This document shows positions 51,993-62,124 of a stretch of 64,000 nt of DNA, piece by piece; positions within the stretch are counted from its first letter, which is position 1, and every line of letters starts with the position of its first letter. The notes under the pieces are model-generated. The model was not told the DNA's origin, did no database searches, and saw only the letters and a list, made by a program, of their open reading frames with translations. A program made the position numbers and the translations under genes. Source of the DNA: Pseudomonas sp. F(2018) (GTDB taxonomy: Bacteria > Pseudomonadota > Gammaproteobacteria > Pseudomonadales > Pseudomonadaceae); NCBI RefSeq assembly GCF_005508865.1, contig NZ_SCOM01000002.1, positions 744,001-808,000 on the forward strand, in the 5' to 3' direction.

Positions 51993-52568
51993 ATGCTCAA
52001 GCAACTCCGTCCGGCCCTCGGCATTCTCGGTCTGATGACCCTGATCACCGGCGTGGCCTATCCGCTGCTGGTCACCACCGTGGCCCAGGTGGCCTTCCCC
52101 GAGCAGGCCAACGGCAGCCTGCTGCGTGACGAACAGGGCAAGCTGCTCGGCAGCGCGCTGCTGGCGCAGAACTTCGAAGGCGCGCAGTGGTTCCAGCCAC
52201 GCCCCTCGGCCGCCGGTTTCGCCACCGTGGCCAGCGGTGCCAGCAACCTGGCGCAGAGCAACCCGGCCCTGGCCGAGCGCATCGCCAAGGATGCCCAGCG
52301 CCTGTTGGGCGAGGGCAGTGCGCCGGTGCCGCTGGAGTTGGTCACCACCTCGGCCAGCGGTCTCGACCCGCATCTGTCACCGGCCGCCGCGCGCTGGCAG
52401 GTGGCGCGTATCGCCGCCGCCCGGCATCTGCCGAGTGCCAGTCTTGAGCGGTTGATCGAGCAACACACCGAGCGCTCGCTGGTCGGTCCCGACGTGGTCA
52501 ACGTGCTGGCGCTGAACCTGGCCCTGGCGGACAATCGCGCCTTCGCCTTCAACGAGAGCACCCCATGA
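51993..52568 (+). CDS. kdpC: K+-transporting ATPase, KdpC subunit
   Basis: Single-membrane-segment subunit needed for assembly and high-affinity ATP use by KdpFABC. The 191-aa product has the N-terminal helix [44 protein letters not shown] and [27 protein letters not shown], all typical of KdpC. ATG 51993 has GGAGA upstream. Its stop overlaps the ATG of kdpD (ATGA), coupling pump and sensor. Confidence 0.96.
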   Translation: MLKQLRPALGILGLMTLITGVAYPLLVTTVAQVAFPEQANGSLLRDEQGKLLGSALLAQNFEGAQWFQPRPSAAGFATVASGASNLAQSNPALAERIAKDAQRLLGEGSAPVPLELVTTSASGLDPHLSPAAARWQVARIAAARHLPSASLERLIEQHTERSLVGPDVVNVLALNLALADNRAFAFNESTP

Positions 52569-55216
52569 GTGACGCGCTACGCGCCGATGCATTGCTGGCC
52601 GAGATGCCCCGTGAGGGCCGCGGCCGGCTGAAGGTCTTCCTCGGCGCGGCACCTGGCGTAGGCAAGACCTACGCCATGCTGCAGGCGGCCCAGACCCAGT
52701 TGCGTCAGGGTATCGACCTGCGCGTCGGCGTGGTCGAGACCCACGGCCGCGCGGAGACCGAGGCGATGCTCCACGGCCTGCCGCAGCAACCGCTCAAACG
52801 CCTGGAATACCGCGAGCGGCCGCTGCAGGAGATGGACCTCGATGGCCTGCTGGCCAGGCCGCCACAGCTGGTATTGGTGGACGAGCTGGCCCACAGCAAC
52901 GCTCCCGGCAGCCGTCACGCCAAGCGCTGGCAGGACGTGCAGGAGCTGCTCGGCGCCGGTATCGACGTGTACACCACGGTCAACGTGCAGCACCTTGAGG
53001 CGCTCAACGATCAGGTCCGCGACATTACCGGTGTGCAGGTGCGCGAGACCCTACCGGACTGGGTGCTGCAGGAGGCCGACGAGATCCTGCTGATCGACCT
53101 GCCGCCGCGCGAGCTGCTTGAGCGCCTGCGCGAGGGCAAGGTGTACGTGCCGGAGCAGGCCCGTGCGGCCATCGACGCGTTCTTTTCGCAGACCAACCTC
53201 ACCGCATTGCGCGAACTGGCCATGCACACCGCCGCCGCGCGGGTGGACGCCGACCTCAACCGCCGCTATCGCCAGCAGGGCCAGGAGGCGCCGAGCGTGC
53301 GCGGCCGCCTGCTGGTCGGCATCGACGGCGATGGCCAGGCCGAGCGCCTGGTGCGCCACGCCAGCCGGGTGGCCGAACGTCGCCACCTGCCCTGGTCGGT
53401 GGTGCATGTGGACACCGGTGGCCCACGTAACGAGGAGCGCCTGGGCAACCTGCAGGCGGCCCAGCAGCTGGCCGAGCGCCTGGGCGGCGAGGTGGTAAAC
53501 CTGCGTGCCGGCGAAGTGGCCAGCACCCTGATCGCCCATGCCCAGGAGCGCCGCGCCAGCCTGATCCTGGTCGGTCGCAGCCGCCAGCGCCTGCGTCGTC
53601 GCTGGCATGTCGGCCGAGGTCTGGCCGAGCGCCTGCTGGCCGCCGGCAAGGGCCTGGAGATCAGCGTGCTGGACACCGAGGTGGAGCTGGCTCCGGCCCA
53701 GCCACGAGCCCGCGAGTCGCTGGCCTGGCGCGACTATCTGCTGGCGGCGCTGGCGACTGCCGTGGCCAGCAGCGCGGCGCTGGGCCTGGCGCACTTCATC
53801 CAGTTGCCCAACATCTCGCTGGTCTTCCTCGCCGCCGTGCTGGTGGTGGCGGTGCGCAGTTCCCTGGGCCCGGCGCTGCTCTGCGCCGGCCTGTCGTTTC
53901 TTGCCTACAACCTGCTGTTCATCGAGCCGCTGCTGTCGCTGAAGATTGCTCGCCAGCAGGACGTGCTGACCCTGCTGTTCTTCCTGCTGATGGCCGGCCT
54001 GACCGGCAACCTGGCCAGCCGCCAGCGCCGCCAGCTGCAGGCCCTGCGCCAGACCCAGGCGGAGACCACGGCGCTGCTCGAGCTGTCGCGCAAGCTCACC
54101 GTGGCCACCGACCGCCAGGCGGTGTTCTCCGCCGCCACCCAGCAGTTCGGCCTGTGGCAGGAGATCGAGATCAGCCTGCAGTCGCGTGATCGCGACGGTG
54201 TGTGGAAGGTCGAGGCCGGTGGGCAGCGCCTGCTCACCGAACAGGAGCGCGCCGCCGCCGACTGGTCCTGGCAGCAGTTGCAGCCGTCCGGGCTGGGTAC
54301 CGGCACCTTGCCGGGCGGGCGCTGGTGGTGGTGGCCGCTGGCCGGCGAGGAGGGCCCGCTAGCCCTGCTCGGCGTGGCGCCGAAGGATGGGCGGCCGCTG
54401 AGCCCCGAACAGCGCCGCCTGATCGCCGCCCTTGGCCAGCCGCTGGCCCAGGCCCTGGAGCGCGCCCAACTGGCGGCGGACCTGGAGGCGGCGCGTCTGC
54501 ATGGGCAGACCGAGGAGCTGCGCAGTGCGCTGCTGGCCTCGGTGTCCCACGACCTGCGCACGCCGTTGACGGCCATGCGCGGCTCCATCGACAGCCTGCT
54601 GGCCCTGGGCGAGCAGATTCCCTTGGCCGACCGCCGCGAGCTGCTGGAAGGCACCCGCGACGAGGCCGAACGTTTGGATCGCTATATCCAGAACCTGCTC
54701 GACATGACCCGCCTCGGCCACGGCGGCCTCAAGCTGGCGCGCGACTGGGTGGCGCCAGCGGACATCGTCGCCAGCGCCGTGCAGCGCCTGCGTCCGGTGC
54801 TGGCGCCGCTGCAGGTGGAGCTGCAGGTGCCGGCCGAGCTGCCGCTGCTGTATGCCCACGCGGCGCTGATCGAGCAGGCGCTGATCAACGTGCTGGAGAA
54901 CGCCGCGCGCTTCTCGCCGGCCCAGGGCCGCCTGCGGGTGAGCATCGCCAGCGACGAGGGCGAGCTGCGCTTCGCCGTCAGCGACCAGGGCCCCGGTATT
55001 CCGCAGGCCGAGCGGGAGAAGATCTTCGATATGTTCTACACGGCGGCGCGTGGCGACCGTGGCGGCCAGGGCACCGGCCTGGGCCTGGCGATCTGCCAGG
55101 GCATGGTCGGTGCCCACGGCGGCAAGGTGACGGTAGGCGAGGGGCTGGATGGGCGCGGCGCGACCCTGACCCTGCACCTGCCGTTACATGCGCAACCGCA
55201 GCTCGAGGAAGAGTAG
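52565..55216 (+). CDS. kdpD: Sensor histidine kinase KdpD
   Basis: Senses potassium limitation/turgor and phosphorylates KdpE. The 883-aa product has the KdpD N-terminal domain with Walker [10 protein letters not shown] (about residues 27-35), a Usp-like domain (about 250-375), a four-helix DUF4118 membrane domain (about 385-490), a GAF-like segment, HisKA with His662 in [13 protein letters not shown] and an HATPase domain ([34 protein letters not shown]). Confidence 0.96.
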   Translation: MSDALRADALLAEMPREGRGRLKVFLGAAPGVGKTYAMLQAAQTQLRQGIDLRVGVVETHGRAETEAMLHGLPQQPLKRLEYRERPLQEMDLDGLLARPPQLVLVDELAHSNAPGSRHAKRWQDVQELLGAGIDVYTTVNVQHLEALNDQVRDITGVQVRETLPDWVLQEADEILLIDLPPRELLERLREGKVYVPEQARAAIDAFFSQTNLTALRELAMHTAAARVDADLNRRYRQQGQEAPSVRGRLLVGIDGDGQAERLVRHASRVAERRHLPWSVVHVDTGGPRNEERLGNLQAAQQLAERLGGEVVNLRAGEVASTLIAHAQERRASLILVGRSRQRLRRRWHVGRGLAERLLAAGKGLEISVLDTEVELAPAQPRARESLAWRDYLLAALATAVASSAALGLAHFIQLPNISLVFLAAVLVVAVRSSLGPALLCAGLSFLAYNLLFIEPLLSLKIARQQDVLTLLFFLLMAGLTGNLASRQRRQLQALRQTQAETTALLELSRKLTVATDRQAVFSAATQQFGLWQEIEISLQSRDRDGVWKVEAGGQRLLTEQERAAADWSWQQLQPSGLGTGTLPGGRWWWWPLAGEEGPLALLGVAPKDGRPLSPEQRRLIAALGQPLAQALERAQLAADLEAARLHGQTEELRSALLASVSHDLRTPLTAMRGSIDSLLALGEQIPLADRRELLEGTRDEAERLDRYIQNLLDMTRLGHGGLKLARDWVAPADIVASAVQRLRPVLAPLQVELQVPAELPLLYAHAALIEQALINVLENAARFSPAQGRLRVSIASDEGELRFAVSDQGPGIPQAEREKIFDMFYTAARGDRGGQGTGLGLAICQGMVGAHGGKVTVGEGLDGRGATLTLHLPLHAQPQLEEE

Positions 55217-55220
55217 GGTG

Positions 55221-55916
55221 ATGGCGAGCAACGCAACGACCATCCTGGTGATCGACGACGAAGCGCAGATCCGCAAGTTCCTGCGCATCAGCCTCAGCGC
55301 CCATGGCTATCGGGTGCTCGAAGCCGGCAACGGCGGCGAGGGCCTGGCCCAGGCAGCGCTGGAGCGCCCGGACCTGGTGGTGCTTGATCTCGGCCTGCCG
55401 GACATGGATGGCCAGCAGGTACTGAACGAACTGCGCGAGTGGTCGCAGGTGCCGGTGCTGGTGCTCTCGGTGCGGGCCAGCGAGGGAGAGAAGGTCAAGG
55501 CCCTGGACGGCGGCGCTAACGACTACGTGACCAAGCCCTTCGGCATCCAGGAATTCCTCGCCCGGGTGCGCGCGCTGCTGCGCCAGGGCAATGGCGGCGA
55601 ACCCCAGGAAGCCTCCGCGCAGAGCGGCTCGTTGCAGGTGGACTTCGCCTATCGGCGGGTGACGCTGGAGGGCGCCGAGGTGGCGCTGACCCGCAAGGAG
55701 TACGCGGTGCTGGCCATGCTCGCGCGGCATCTGGGCCGGGTGGTGACCCAGCAGCAGTTGCTCAAGGACATCTGGGGGCCGACCCATGTCGAGGACAGCC
55801 ACTACCTGCGCGTGGTGGTCGGTCATCTGCGGCAGAAGCTCGGCGACGATCCGGCGGCGCCGCGCTTCATCGTCACTGAGGCGGGGGTCGGCTACCGCCT
55901 GCTGGAGGTGCAGTGA
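55221..55916 (+). CDS. kdpE: Response regulator KdpE
   Basis: OmpR-type activator of the kdp operon. The 231-aa product has the receiver residues Asp12-Asp13, Asp56 (DLVVLDLGLPD) as phosphorylation site and the Lys in YVTKPF, followed by a winged-helix domain (TRKEYAVLAMLARHLGRVVTQQQLLKDIWG...LRVVVGHLRQKL). ATG 55221 is chosen over GTG 55218; it is 4 bases after kdpD. Confidence 0.96.
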   Translation: MASNATTILVIDDEAQIRKFLRISLSAHGYRVLEAGNGGEGLAQAALERPDLVVLDLGLPDMDGQQVLNELREWSQVPVLVLSVRASEGEKVKALDGGANDYVTKPFGIQEFLARVRALLRQGNGGEPQEASAQSGSLQVDFAYRRVTLEGAEVALTRKEYAVLAMLARHLGRVVTQQQLLKDIWGPTHVEDSHYLRVVVGHLRQKLGDDPAAPRFIVTEAGVGYRLLEVQ

Positions 55917-55923
55917 CCACGCG

Positions 55924-56928
55924 TCAGGCGTGGTCGCGCTCGTACTTGTCCAGGGTGTCGCTGGCGATCTGCCGGCCGAGCTGGATCAGCTCCGGCGCCT
56001 TGTGGAACTCGAAGAAGCGGCAGACCCGCTTGGGCACGTTGATCAGGATGTCCGGCGGGTAGCCGGCGATCTTGTACTGGGCCAGCGAGGTCTGCATGGT
56101 CTCGAAGCTCTGGTTGACCAGCTCCAGCAGCGAGGCTGGGCCGACATTGCCGAGCACCTGGGAATCGCTGGCCGACTTGGGTGCGGCTTCCTCGGTGGCC
56201 TTGGGCACGCGGCTGTCATCCAGCCAGGGGTTGGGCGCCGCGGGCTCGGCCCGCAGTTCGTCTTCGTCCTCGTCGTCGCGCCGCAGGAACGGCAGCTTCG
56301 CGCTGATCGAGCCCATCAGCTGGTCGATCTTGCCCTTGATCGCCGCCGGCCGCTCGATCACCGGCAGGCTGTACTGCTTCTGGTTCAGGGCGTTGAGGTT
56401 GACCGCGACGATCAAGTCGCAGTGACTGGAGACCACCGGCACGATCGGCAACGGGTTGAGGAGGCCGCCGTCGACCAGCATGCGCGAGCCCTGGATGACC
56501 GGGGTGAACAGGCTGGGGATGGCTGCCGAGGCGCGCATGGCCTTGTGCAGACAGCCTTCCTGGAACCAGATTTCCTGCTGGTTGGTGAGGTCGGTGGCGA
56601 CCGCCGTGTAGGGGATCGCCAGTTGCTCGATGTCGATCTCGCCGACTATCTCGTGGATCTTGCCGAACACCTTCTCCCCGCGGATGGCGCCGAGGCGGAA
56701 GCTGACGTCGAGTAGGCGCAGCACGTCCAGGTAGTCCAGGCTCTCCGTCCACTCGCGGTATTCGCTGAGCTTGCCGGCGGCGTAGATGCCGCCGATCACC
56801 GCGCCCATGGAGCAGCCGGCGATGCAGCCGATCTCGTAGCCACGGGCTTCCAGTTCCTCGATCACGCCGATATGCGCATAACCCCGTGCGCCGCCGGAGC
56901 CCAGTACCAGGGCCACTCTCTTGCTCAT
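55924..56928 (-). CDS. Patatin-like phospholipase family protein (RssA/NTE type)
   Basis: The 334-aa product has the patatin oxyanion motif VLGSGGARGYAHIGVIEELE, the nucleophile elbow GCSMG and the partner Asp in VDGGLLNP, so it is likely an active lipid hydrolase of the NTE/RssA class. A charged, low-complexity stretch (DDEDEDELRAEPAAPNP) separates the catalytic domain from a C-terminal helical part. GGGGAG lies 8 bases before the start. Convergent with kdpE with 7 bases between stops. Substrate unknown. Confidence 0.9.
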   Translation of the reverse strand: MSKRVALVLGSGGARGYAHIGVIEELEARGYEIGCIAGCSMGAVIGGIYAAGKLSEYREWTESLDYLDVLRLLDVSFRLGAIRGEKVFGKIHEIVGEIDIEQLAIPYTAVATDLTNQQEIWFQEGCLHKAMRASAAIPSLFTPVIQGSRMLVDGGLLNPLPIVPVVSSHCDLIVAVNLNALNQKQYSLPVIERPAAIKGKIDQLMGSISAKLPFLRRDDEDEDELRAEPAAPNPWLDDSRVPKATEEAAPKSASDSQVLGNVGPASLLELVNQSFETMQTSLAQYKIAGYPPDILINVPKRVCRFFEFHKAPELIQLGRQIASDTLDKYERDHA

Positions 56929-57138
56929 TGCCGATCTCCCCACCAATGCCGCGAACATACCCGTCCAGAGCGGTTGCGCCAAGCTGGCATTTACTCTGTT
57001 CGGCGTGCGGGGAGCGTGCGCAGGAGCAGAATTGAACGGCTAATTTTTCGCGGCCGCACTAGAATCCAGACTCCTTGTGACCGGGCACTTTGCCGTTGCG
57101 CTGACGTCCAAGCCGGTACCAGCATTCAGGAGAACATC

Positions 57139-57417
57139 ATGCAAAAGACCATCCTCATCGCCTCGTTGCTGCTGGCCCTGACCGGTTGCGCGGCCAAGAC
57201 CGCCTACCGCGACAGCTGCGCCAGCCAATCGAACGCCGCCTGGCGCGAACTGGACCTGGCCAAGGCCGAAGGTTTCGCCGGCACGGTCAGCTACTCCAAG
57301 GCGCTGACCCTGCTGACCGGGGCCAAGACCTCGCAGCAGTTCGAGGGCTACGAGAGCTGCACCAAGAACGCCGAGAAGGCGCGCTTCTATATCCGCGAAT
57401 CGCGCGCCGGGCGCTGA
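57139..57417 (+). CDS. Small lipoprotein of unknown function
   Basis: The 92-aa product has a lipobox (LLLALTGC, Cys18) followed by AAKTAYRDSCASQSNAAWRELDLAKAEGFAGTVSYSKALTLLTGAKTSQQFEGYESCTKNAEKARFYI, a helical repeat-like body with two further Cys that could form a disulfide. AGGAG is 6 bases before ATG 57139. It lies 1 base from the next gene and is probably co-transcribed. No family assigned. Confidence 0.8.
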   Translation: MQKTILIASLLLALTGCAAKTAYRDSCASQSNAAWRELDLAKAEGFAGTVSYSKALTLLTGAKTSQQFEGYESCTKNAEKARFYIRESRAGR

Positions 57418-57418
57418 C

Positions 57419-58027
57419 ATGCAGCTGGACTTCACCGCACTGACCCCGTTGGAGGCCTATCGCTGGCTGGCCTCCACCGTCACCCCGCGACCGATCGCCT
57501 GGGTTTCCACTCGCTCGCGGGAGGGCGTCGACAACCTGGCTCCGTTCAGCTTCTTCCAGGTGATCAGCGACGAGCCGCCGACCCTGATGGTGAATGTCGG
57601 CAACCGCGCCGACGGCAACCTCAAGGACACACTGCGCAATGCCCAGGAAACCGGCGAGCTGGTGATCCAGCTGGTCGGCATGGCCCAGGCCGAAGCGATG
57701 AACGCCTCATCGGCCAGCCTGGCGCATGGGCACAGCGAGTTCCTGCATTGCGCTATCGCCACGCAGCCGTCGCTGCGGGTGGCGCCGCCGCGGGTGCTGG
57801 GCGCACCGGTGGCCTTCGAGTGCCGGGTGGCGGAGATCCAGCCCTATCCTCGGCAGGCGCCGAGCTGCCACCTAATCTTCGCCGAGGTGCTGCTGGCCCA
57901 CGTCGACGACGGTGTGCTCGACGCCAATGGCCGTATCGACCCCGCCAGGCTCGACCTGGTCGGCCGCCTCGCCGGCAGCGGCTATATCCGCACCCGTGAT
58001 GTCTTCCATATGCAGCGCCCGGCCTGA
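57419..58027 (+). CDS. Flavin reductase-like domain protein (FMN-binding split barrel)
   Basis: The 202-aa product has the flavin-reductase-like start LTPLEAYRWLASTVTPRPIAWVSTRSREGVDNLAPFSFFQVISDEPPTLMVNVG, in which TPRPIAWVST and the NLAPFSFF segment contact FMN. Family members are NAD(P)H:FMN reductases or FMN-containing proteins of unknown function. No strong ribosome site; translation is probably coupled to the lipoprotein gene one base upstream. Its TGA overlaps the first base of repeat copy C. Confidence 0.87.
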   Translation: MQLDFTALTPLEAYRWLASTVTPRPIAWVSTRSREGVDNLAPFSFFQVISDEPPTLMVNVGNRADGNLKDTLRNAQETGELVIQLVGMAQAEAMNASSASLAHGHSEFLHCAIATQPSLRVAPPRVLGAPVAFECRVAEIQPYPRQAPSCHLIFAEVLLAHVDDGVLDANGRIDPARLDLVGRLAGSGYIRTRDVFHMQRPA

Positions 58028-58167
58028 GAATCTGCGCAAAGTCGCTGCGCGTCGGCCATGCGTCGTTAAACACAGGCTCGGACTGCTCATTTACCACTCG
58101 TAAACTCCGCGTCCTCGCCTGTGTTTGCCTAGCCTGGCTCTAGCTCGCGTGACTTTGCACAGGTTCT
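58027..58167 (+). repeat. 141-bp structured intergenic repeat, copy C
   Basis: Same orientation as copy A. Inner arms AAACACAGGC / GCCTGTGTTT are perfect; terminal arms beginning AGAATCTG and ending CAGGTTCT are near-complementary with G-T pairs. Shared blocks: CGTCGGCCATGC, CTGCTCATTTAC, GTAAACTCCGC, GCCTGGCTCTAGCT. It starts in the stop codon of the flavin-reductase-like gene and precedes the MoxR operon. Confidence 0.85.
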
Positions 58168-58260
58168 AAACTGCCGCACAGTTTCATGAGCAACTGTTTC
58201 GCGGTGCTTTGCCCGGTCCGTGTTGACCAGTAGCATCGACGGATCGAACAGGAGCGAATG

Positions 58261-59178
58261 ATGCGGACGAAACTGGATGCGGTGCTGCATGAAGTGAATC
58301 AGGTGCTGCTGGGCAAGGAGCCGCAGGTGCGCCTGGCCCTGACCTGCCTGCTGGCCCGCGGGCACCTGCTGATCGAAGACCTGCCTGGTATGGGCAAGAC
58401 CACGCTCAGCCAGGCCCTGGCTCGGGTGCTGGGGCTGAGCTTCCAGCGTATCCAGTTCACTTCCGACCTGCTGCCCGGCGACATCCTCGGTACCTCGGTG
58501 TTCGACAAGGACAACGGGCAGTTCGTCTTCCACCCCGGGCCGATCTTCGCCGAGCTGGTGCTGGCCGACGAGATCAACCGTGCCACGCCGAAGAGCCAGA
58601 GTGCGCTGCTGGAGGCGATGGAGGAGGGCCAGGTAACCATCGAGGGCGCGACCCGGCCACTGCCGGAGCCGTTCTTCGTCATCGCCACGCAGAACCCGGT
58701 CAGCTCCGGCGGCACCTTCGCCTTGCCGGAGTCGCAGCTGGACCGTTTTCTCATGCGCCTGTCGCTGGGCTATCCGGCCAAGGCGGCGGAGAAAGCCCTG
58801 TTGTTGGGCGAGGCGCGGCGTGAGCTGTTGCCCAAGCTGGAGCCCCTACTCGACCATAGCGAACTGGCGGCCATCCAGGCGTTGATTCCTCAGGTGCGCG
58901 CCAGCGATGCCCTGGTCGACTATGTGCTGCGCCTGGTCGAGGCCACCCGCAGCGAGCCGCAGTTCGCCTGGGGCCTGTCGCCACGGGCTAGCCTGGCGCT
59001 GCTGGCGGCGGCACGCGCCTGGGCCTTCCTGGCCAACCGTGAGTACGTGATTCCCGAAGATGTGCAGGCGGTGCTGCCGGCCGTGGTCGGTCACCGTCTG
59101 CGCGAGCGCGCCGACCCGGCCGGGCATGGCGGCGGCGCGCTGGTGCAATGGCTGCTGCGCGAAGTCTCGGCGGTGTGA
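58261..59178 (+). CDS. MoxR-family AAA+ ATPase
   Basis: The 305-aa product has Walker A DLPGMGKTT (residues 40-48), Walker B LVLADEINRATPKSQSALLEAMEE, and a C-terminal AAA_lid with GLSPRASLALL. MoxR ATPases act as chaperones for maturation or activation of protein complexes; with the adjoining DUF58 and transglutaminase genes it forms a common but mechanistically unresolved module. ATG 58261 has GGAG 6 bases upstream; 58258 is an alternative. It overlaps the DUF58 gene by one base. Confidence 0.92.
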   Translation: MRTKLDAVLHEVNQVLLGKEPQVRLALTCLLARGHLLIEDLPGMGKTTLSQALARVLGLSFQRIQFTSDLLPGDILGTSVFDKDNGQFVFHPGPIFAELVLADEINRATPKSQSALLEAMEEGQVTIEGATRPLPEPFFVIATQNPVSSGGTFALPESQLDRFLMRLSLGYPAKAAEKALLLGEARRELLPKLEPLLDHSELAAIQALIPQVRASDALVDYVLRLVEATRSEPQFAWGLSPRASLALLAAARAWAFLANREYVIPEDVQAVLPAVVGHRLRERADPAGHGGGALVQWLLREVSAV

Positions 59179-60137
59179 TGCTGCCGATTTCGCTCAAGGC
59201 CCGCTGGCGGCGCTGGGTGGTCCGGCGCATCCCGGCGGCGTCGCAGGTGCAGCTCAACCAGCGGCGCATTTTCATCATGCCCGACCGCGTCGGGGCCGCG
59301 TTCTCGCTCGCCCTGGTGCTGATGCTGCTGGCCGGCATCAACTACGAGAACAGCCTGGCCTACGGCCTGACCTTCCTGCTGGCGGCCGTGTTCGTGGTCG
59401 CCATCCTGCATACCTACCGCAATTTCGCCGGCCTGATCCTCAAGGCGGGGGCCAGCGGCGCGGTGTTCGCTGGCGAGCAGGCGCGCTTCAAGGTGCGCCT
59501 GGAAAGCGATGGCCGCGCCCACCAGGCCGTTGGCCTTGGCTGGCCGCCGCAGCCGTTGCAGATCATGGATGTACCGGCCAATGGTCAGCGCGAGTGCGAG
59601 CTGAGCCTGCCGGCTGTGCGTCGCGGCTGGCTGCGCCCGGAACGCATGCGGGTAGAGAGCCACTTCCCCCTGGGAATTCTGGTGGCGTGGAGCTGGGTCG
59701 ATCTGGATCAGACGGTGCTGGTCTATCCGCGCCCACTCGAGGGTGACCTGCCGCTAGCCGTTGGCGGTGATGCCGATGAGGAGGACGAGGGGCGCAAGGC
59801 TGCGGGGCAGGGCGCTGATGACTATCAGGGCTTGCGCAGCTATCAGCCCGGCGACTCGAAGCGCCGTCTGCACTGGAAGGCCTTCTCACGGGGCCAGGGT
59901 TTGCTGGTCAAGGACTTCGCCGCACTGGCCGGGCGCGATCTGTGGCTGGATTTCCAGGCCCTCGGTGGCGATGCCGAGGAGCGCCTGTCGCGCCTGTGCT
60001 ACTGGGTGCTGCAGCTCGACGGCCGCCAGCAGCCCTACGGGTTGCGCTTGCCGGCTGTGGAATTGGCGCCGGACTTCGGCGATGCCCATCGCGAGGCGTG
60101 CCTGCGGGCCTTGGCGCTCTATGGTGAGCGGTCATGA
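59178..60137 (+). CDS. DUF58 membrane protein
   Basis: The 319-aa product has two N-terminal membrane segments (AAFSLALVLMLLAGINYE, LTFLLAAVFVVAILHTYRNFAGLIL) and the DUF58 signature RSYQPGDSKRRLHWKAFSRGQGLLVKDF near residue 225. DUF58 proteins accompany MoxR and a transglutaminase-like membrane protein. Function unknown. ATG 59178 overlaps the MoxR stop; its own stop overlaps the next ATG (ATGA). Confidence 0.9.
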   Translation: MLPISLKARWRRWVVRRIPAASQVQLNQRRIFIMPDRVGAAFSLALVLMLLAGINYENSLAYGLTFLLAAVFVVAILHTYRNFAGLILKAGASGAVFAGEQARFKVRLESDGRAHQAVGLGWPPQPLQIMDVPANGQRECELSLPAVRRGWLRPERMRVESHFPLGILVAWSWVDLDQTVLVYPRPLEGDLPLAVGGDADEEDEGRKAAGQGADDYQGLRSYQPGDSKRRLHWKAFSRGQGLLVKDFAALAGRDLWLDFQALGGDAEERLSRLCYWVLQLDGRQQPYGLRLPAVELAPDFGDAHREACLRALALYGERS

Positions 60138-62122
60138 CGGCAATCCAACCCATCCCGCGTATCGCCCTGACCTGGCTGCTGGTGGCTCAGGTGCTGGTGA
60201 TACTGCCCCATCTGCTGCACCTGCCGCTGTGGATCATCGGTCTATGGCTGGCCTGCGCCGGCTGGCGAGTGCAGGTGTTCCGCATGCGGGCGCGCTTCCC
60301 GACCGGACTGGAAAGAGGCGTGTTGGTGGTTGCGACCGGCGCCGCGGCGTTTTTCTCCCGTGGCAGTCTGATCGGGCTGGACGGTGGCGTGCTGCTGCTG
60401 GTGGCCACCTTCATTCTCAAGCTGGTAGAGCTGCGTAGCCGGCGCGATGCGTTGGTGCTGATCTTCCTTGGCTTCTTCGTGGTGGTCACCGGCTACCTGT
60501 TCGACGATGGCCTGCTCTCGGCGCTCTACAGCCTGTTACCGGTCACGGCGCTGCTGGCTGCCTTGATCGGCATGCAGCAGAGCAGTTTGGCCGAGCGACC
60601 TGCTGCGACGGTCAAGCTTGCAGCATCGGTGATGCTGCAAGCCGTACCCTTGATGCTCTTGATGTTCCTGTTCTTTCCGCGACTGGGGCCGCTATGGAGC
60701 CTGCCCAATCCACAACAAGGCAAGACTGGTCTTTCCGATAGCATGGCTCCTGCGGATATCGCCGAGCTGAGCCGCTCTCCAGCGCTAGCCTTTCGCGCCA
60801 GTTTCGACGGGGTAATGCCTGAGCGCAGCGAGCTGTACTGGCGGGCCCTGACGCTGGAGTCTTTCGATGGCCGGCGCTGGTCTCAGTCCCGAGGCGCGCA
60901 GCAGTGGGGTAAGCCAGCCTGGTCGGGCCGCGGGGAATCGCTGAGCTACAGCATTGTCATGCAGCCCAGTGGCAGACCGTGGCTGTTCACCCTGGATGTG
61001 GGGTTGATCGACGAACCGAACATCGTGCAGCGCAACGATTTCCGCCAGGAGTCCCGTCGGCCGGTGACGCAGAGCCTGATGTATCGGGCGCAATCGTGGC
61101 CTCAGGCTTTGCGGGAGCTGGAGCTTCCCGAAACTATTCGCCGTCGCACGCTACAACTGCCAGAGCTGGGAGACCCGCGGAGCAGGGCATGGGCGCAGCA
61201 GCTCAGACGCGAGCACGCCAATCCCACTGAGTTGGTCAGGGTGTTGCTGCAGCACTTCAATCGCGAGCCGTATGGCTACACTCTGAAGCCGCCGCAAGTG
61301 GGTGCCAACAGCATCGATGACTTTCTCTTTCAGACCCGCCAGGGCTTTTGCGCGCATTACGCCGGAGCCATGGTTTTCGTACTTCGGGCTGCCGGTATTC
61401 CCTCGCGGGTCGTTGCCGGCTACCAGGGCGGCGAGTTGAACGCCGCTGGAAATTACCTGTCGGTTCGACAGCTGGACGCACACGCGTGGGTAGAGTATTG
61501 GCAGCAGGGCAAGGGCTGGGTCAGTGTTGATCCAACTTTCCAGGTGGCCCCTGAGCGTATCGATTTGGGCGCTCAGGATGCTTTTGCTACTGACGAGAGC
61601 TTTCTTGAGGATTCGCCTTTCTCTCCATTGCGATACCGCAATATAGGCTGGATCAATGAGCTTCGCCTGGCCTGGGACAATATCAACTACAACTGGCAAC
61701 GCTGGGTGCTGGGTTACCGCAGCGAACAGCAGTTGGGGCTGCTGCAGCGCTGGTTCGGCTCTCTCGATTGGCAGCGTCTGGCCCTAGTGATAGTTGGCAG
61801 CGGTGGACTGCTTCTGGGCCTGCTGGCGCTCTGGTTGTTCAAACCCTGGCAGCGCGAGCGCGATCCGCAGCAGCGGTTGCTGCGGCGCTATGAGGCCTTG
61901 CTGTTGCGGCACGGTGTGCGTCGTGACAAGGGAGAGGGCGTGCACGCTTTTGCTGCACGGGCGTCGGGGCTGATGCCGTTACAGGCTCAGGCAATTAACG
62001 ACTTTGCTCAGGCCTTCGAGGCTCAGCGCTATGCGGGGCAGGCGCAGTCGACGGAAAAGCTAAAAGCTCTGCTGCGGCGCCTGCGTCGCGAGCTGCCCTG
62101 GCGTATGCGGAGGAATAGCTAG
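60134..62122 (+). CDS. Transglutaminase-like membrane protein (DUF3488 / TgpA type)
   Basis: The 662-aa product has about five to six N-terminal membrane segments (DUF3488), a periplasmic transglutaminase domain with a complete triad (Cys in QGFCAHYAGAM, His in DAHAWVEYW, Asp in SVDPTF), one more membrane segment (LALVIVGSGGLLLGLLALWLF) and a cytoplasmic DUF4129-type tail. P. aeruginosa TgpA, of this architecture, is reported essential; similarity here is by architecture only. GC in the 3' half falls to about 50-53% over 61561-61680 by hand count. Confidence 0.9.
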   Translation: MTAIQPIPRIALTWLLVAQVLVILPHLLHLPLWIIGLWLACAGWRVQVFRMRARFPTGLERGVLVVATGAAAFFSRGSLIGLDGGVLLLVATFILKLVELRSRRDALVLIFLGFFVVVTGYLFDDGLLSALYSLLPVTALLAALIGMQQSSLAERPAATVKLAASVMLQAVPLMLLMFLFFPRLGPLWSLPNPQQGKTGLSDSMAPADIAELSRSPALAFRASFDGVMPERSELYWRALTLESFDGRRWSQSRGAQQWGKPAWSGRGESLSYSIVMQPSGRPWLFTLDVGLIDEPNIVQRNDFRQESRRPVTQSLMYRAQSWPQALRELELPETIRRRTLQLPELGDPRSRAWAQQLRREHANPTELVRVLLQHFNREPYGYTLKPPQVGANSIDDFLFQTRQGFCAHYAGAMVFVLRAAGIPSRVVAGYQGGELNAAGNYLSVRQLDAHAWVEYWQQGKGWVSVDPTFQVAPERIDLGAQDAFATDESFLEDSPFSPLRYRNIGWINELRLAWDNINYNWQRWVLGYRSEQQLGLLQRWFGSLDWQRLALVIVGSGGLLLGLLALWLFKPWQRERDPQQRLLRRYEALLLRHGVRRDKGEGVHAFAARASGLMPLQAQAINDFAQAFEAQRYAGQAQSTEKLKALLRRLRRELPWRMRRNS

Positions 62123-62124
62123 GT

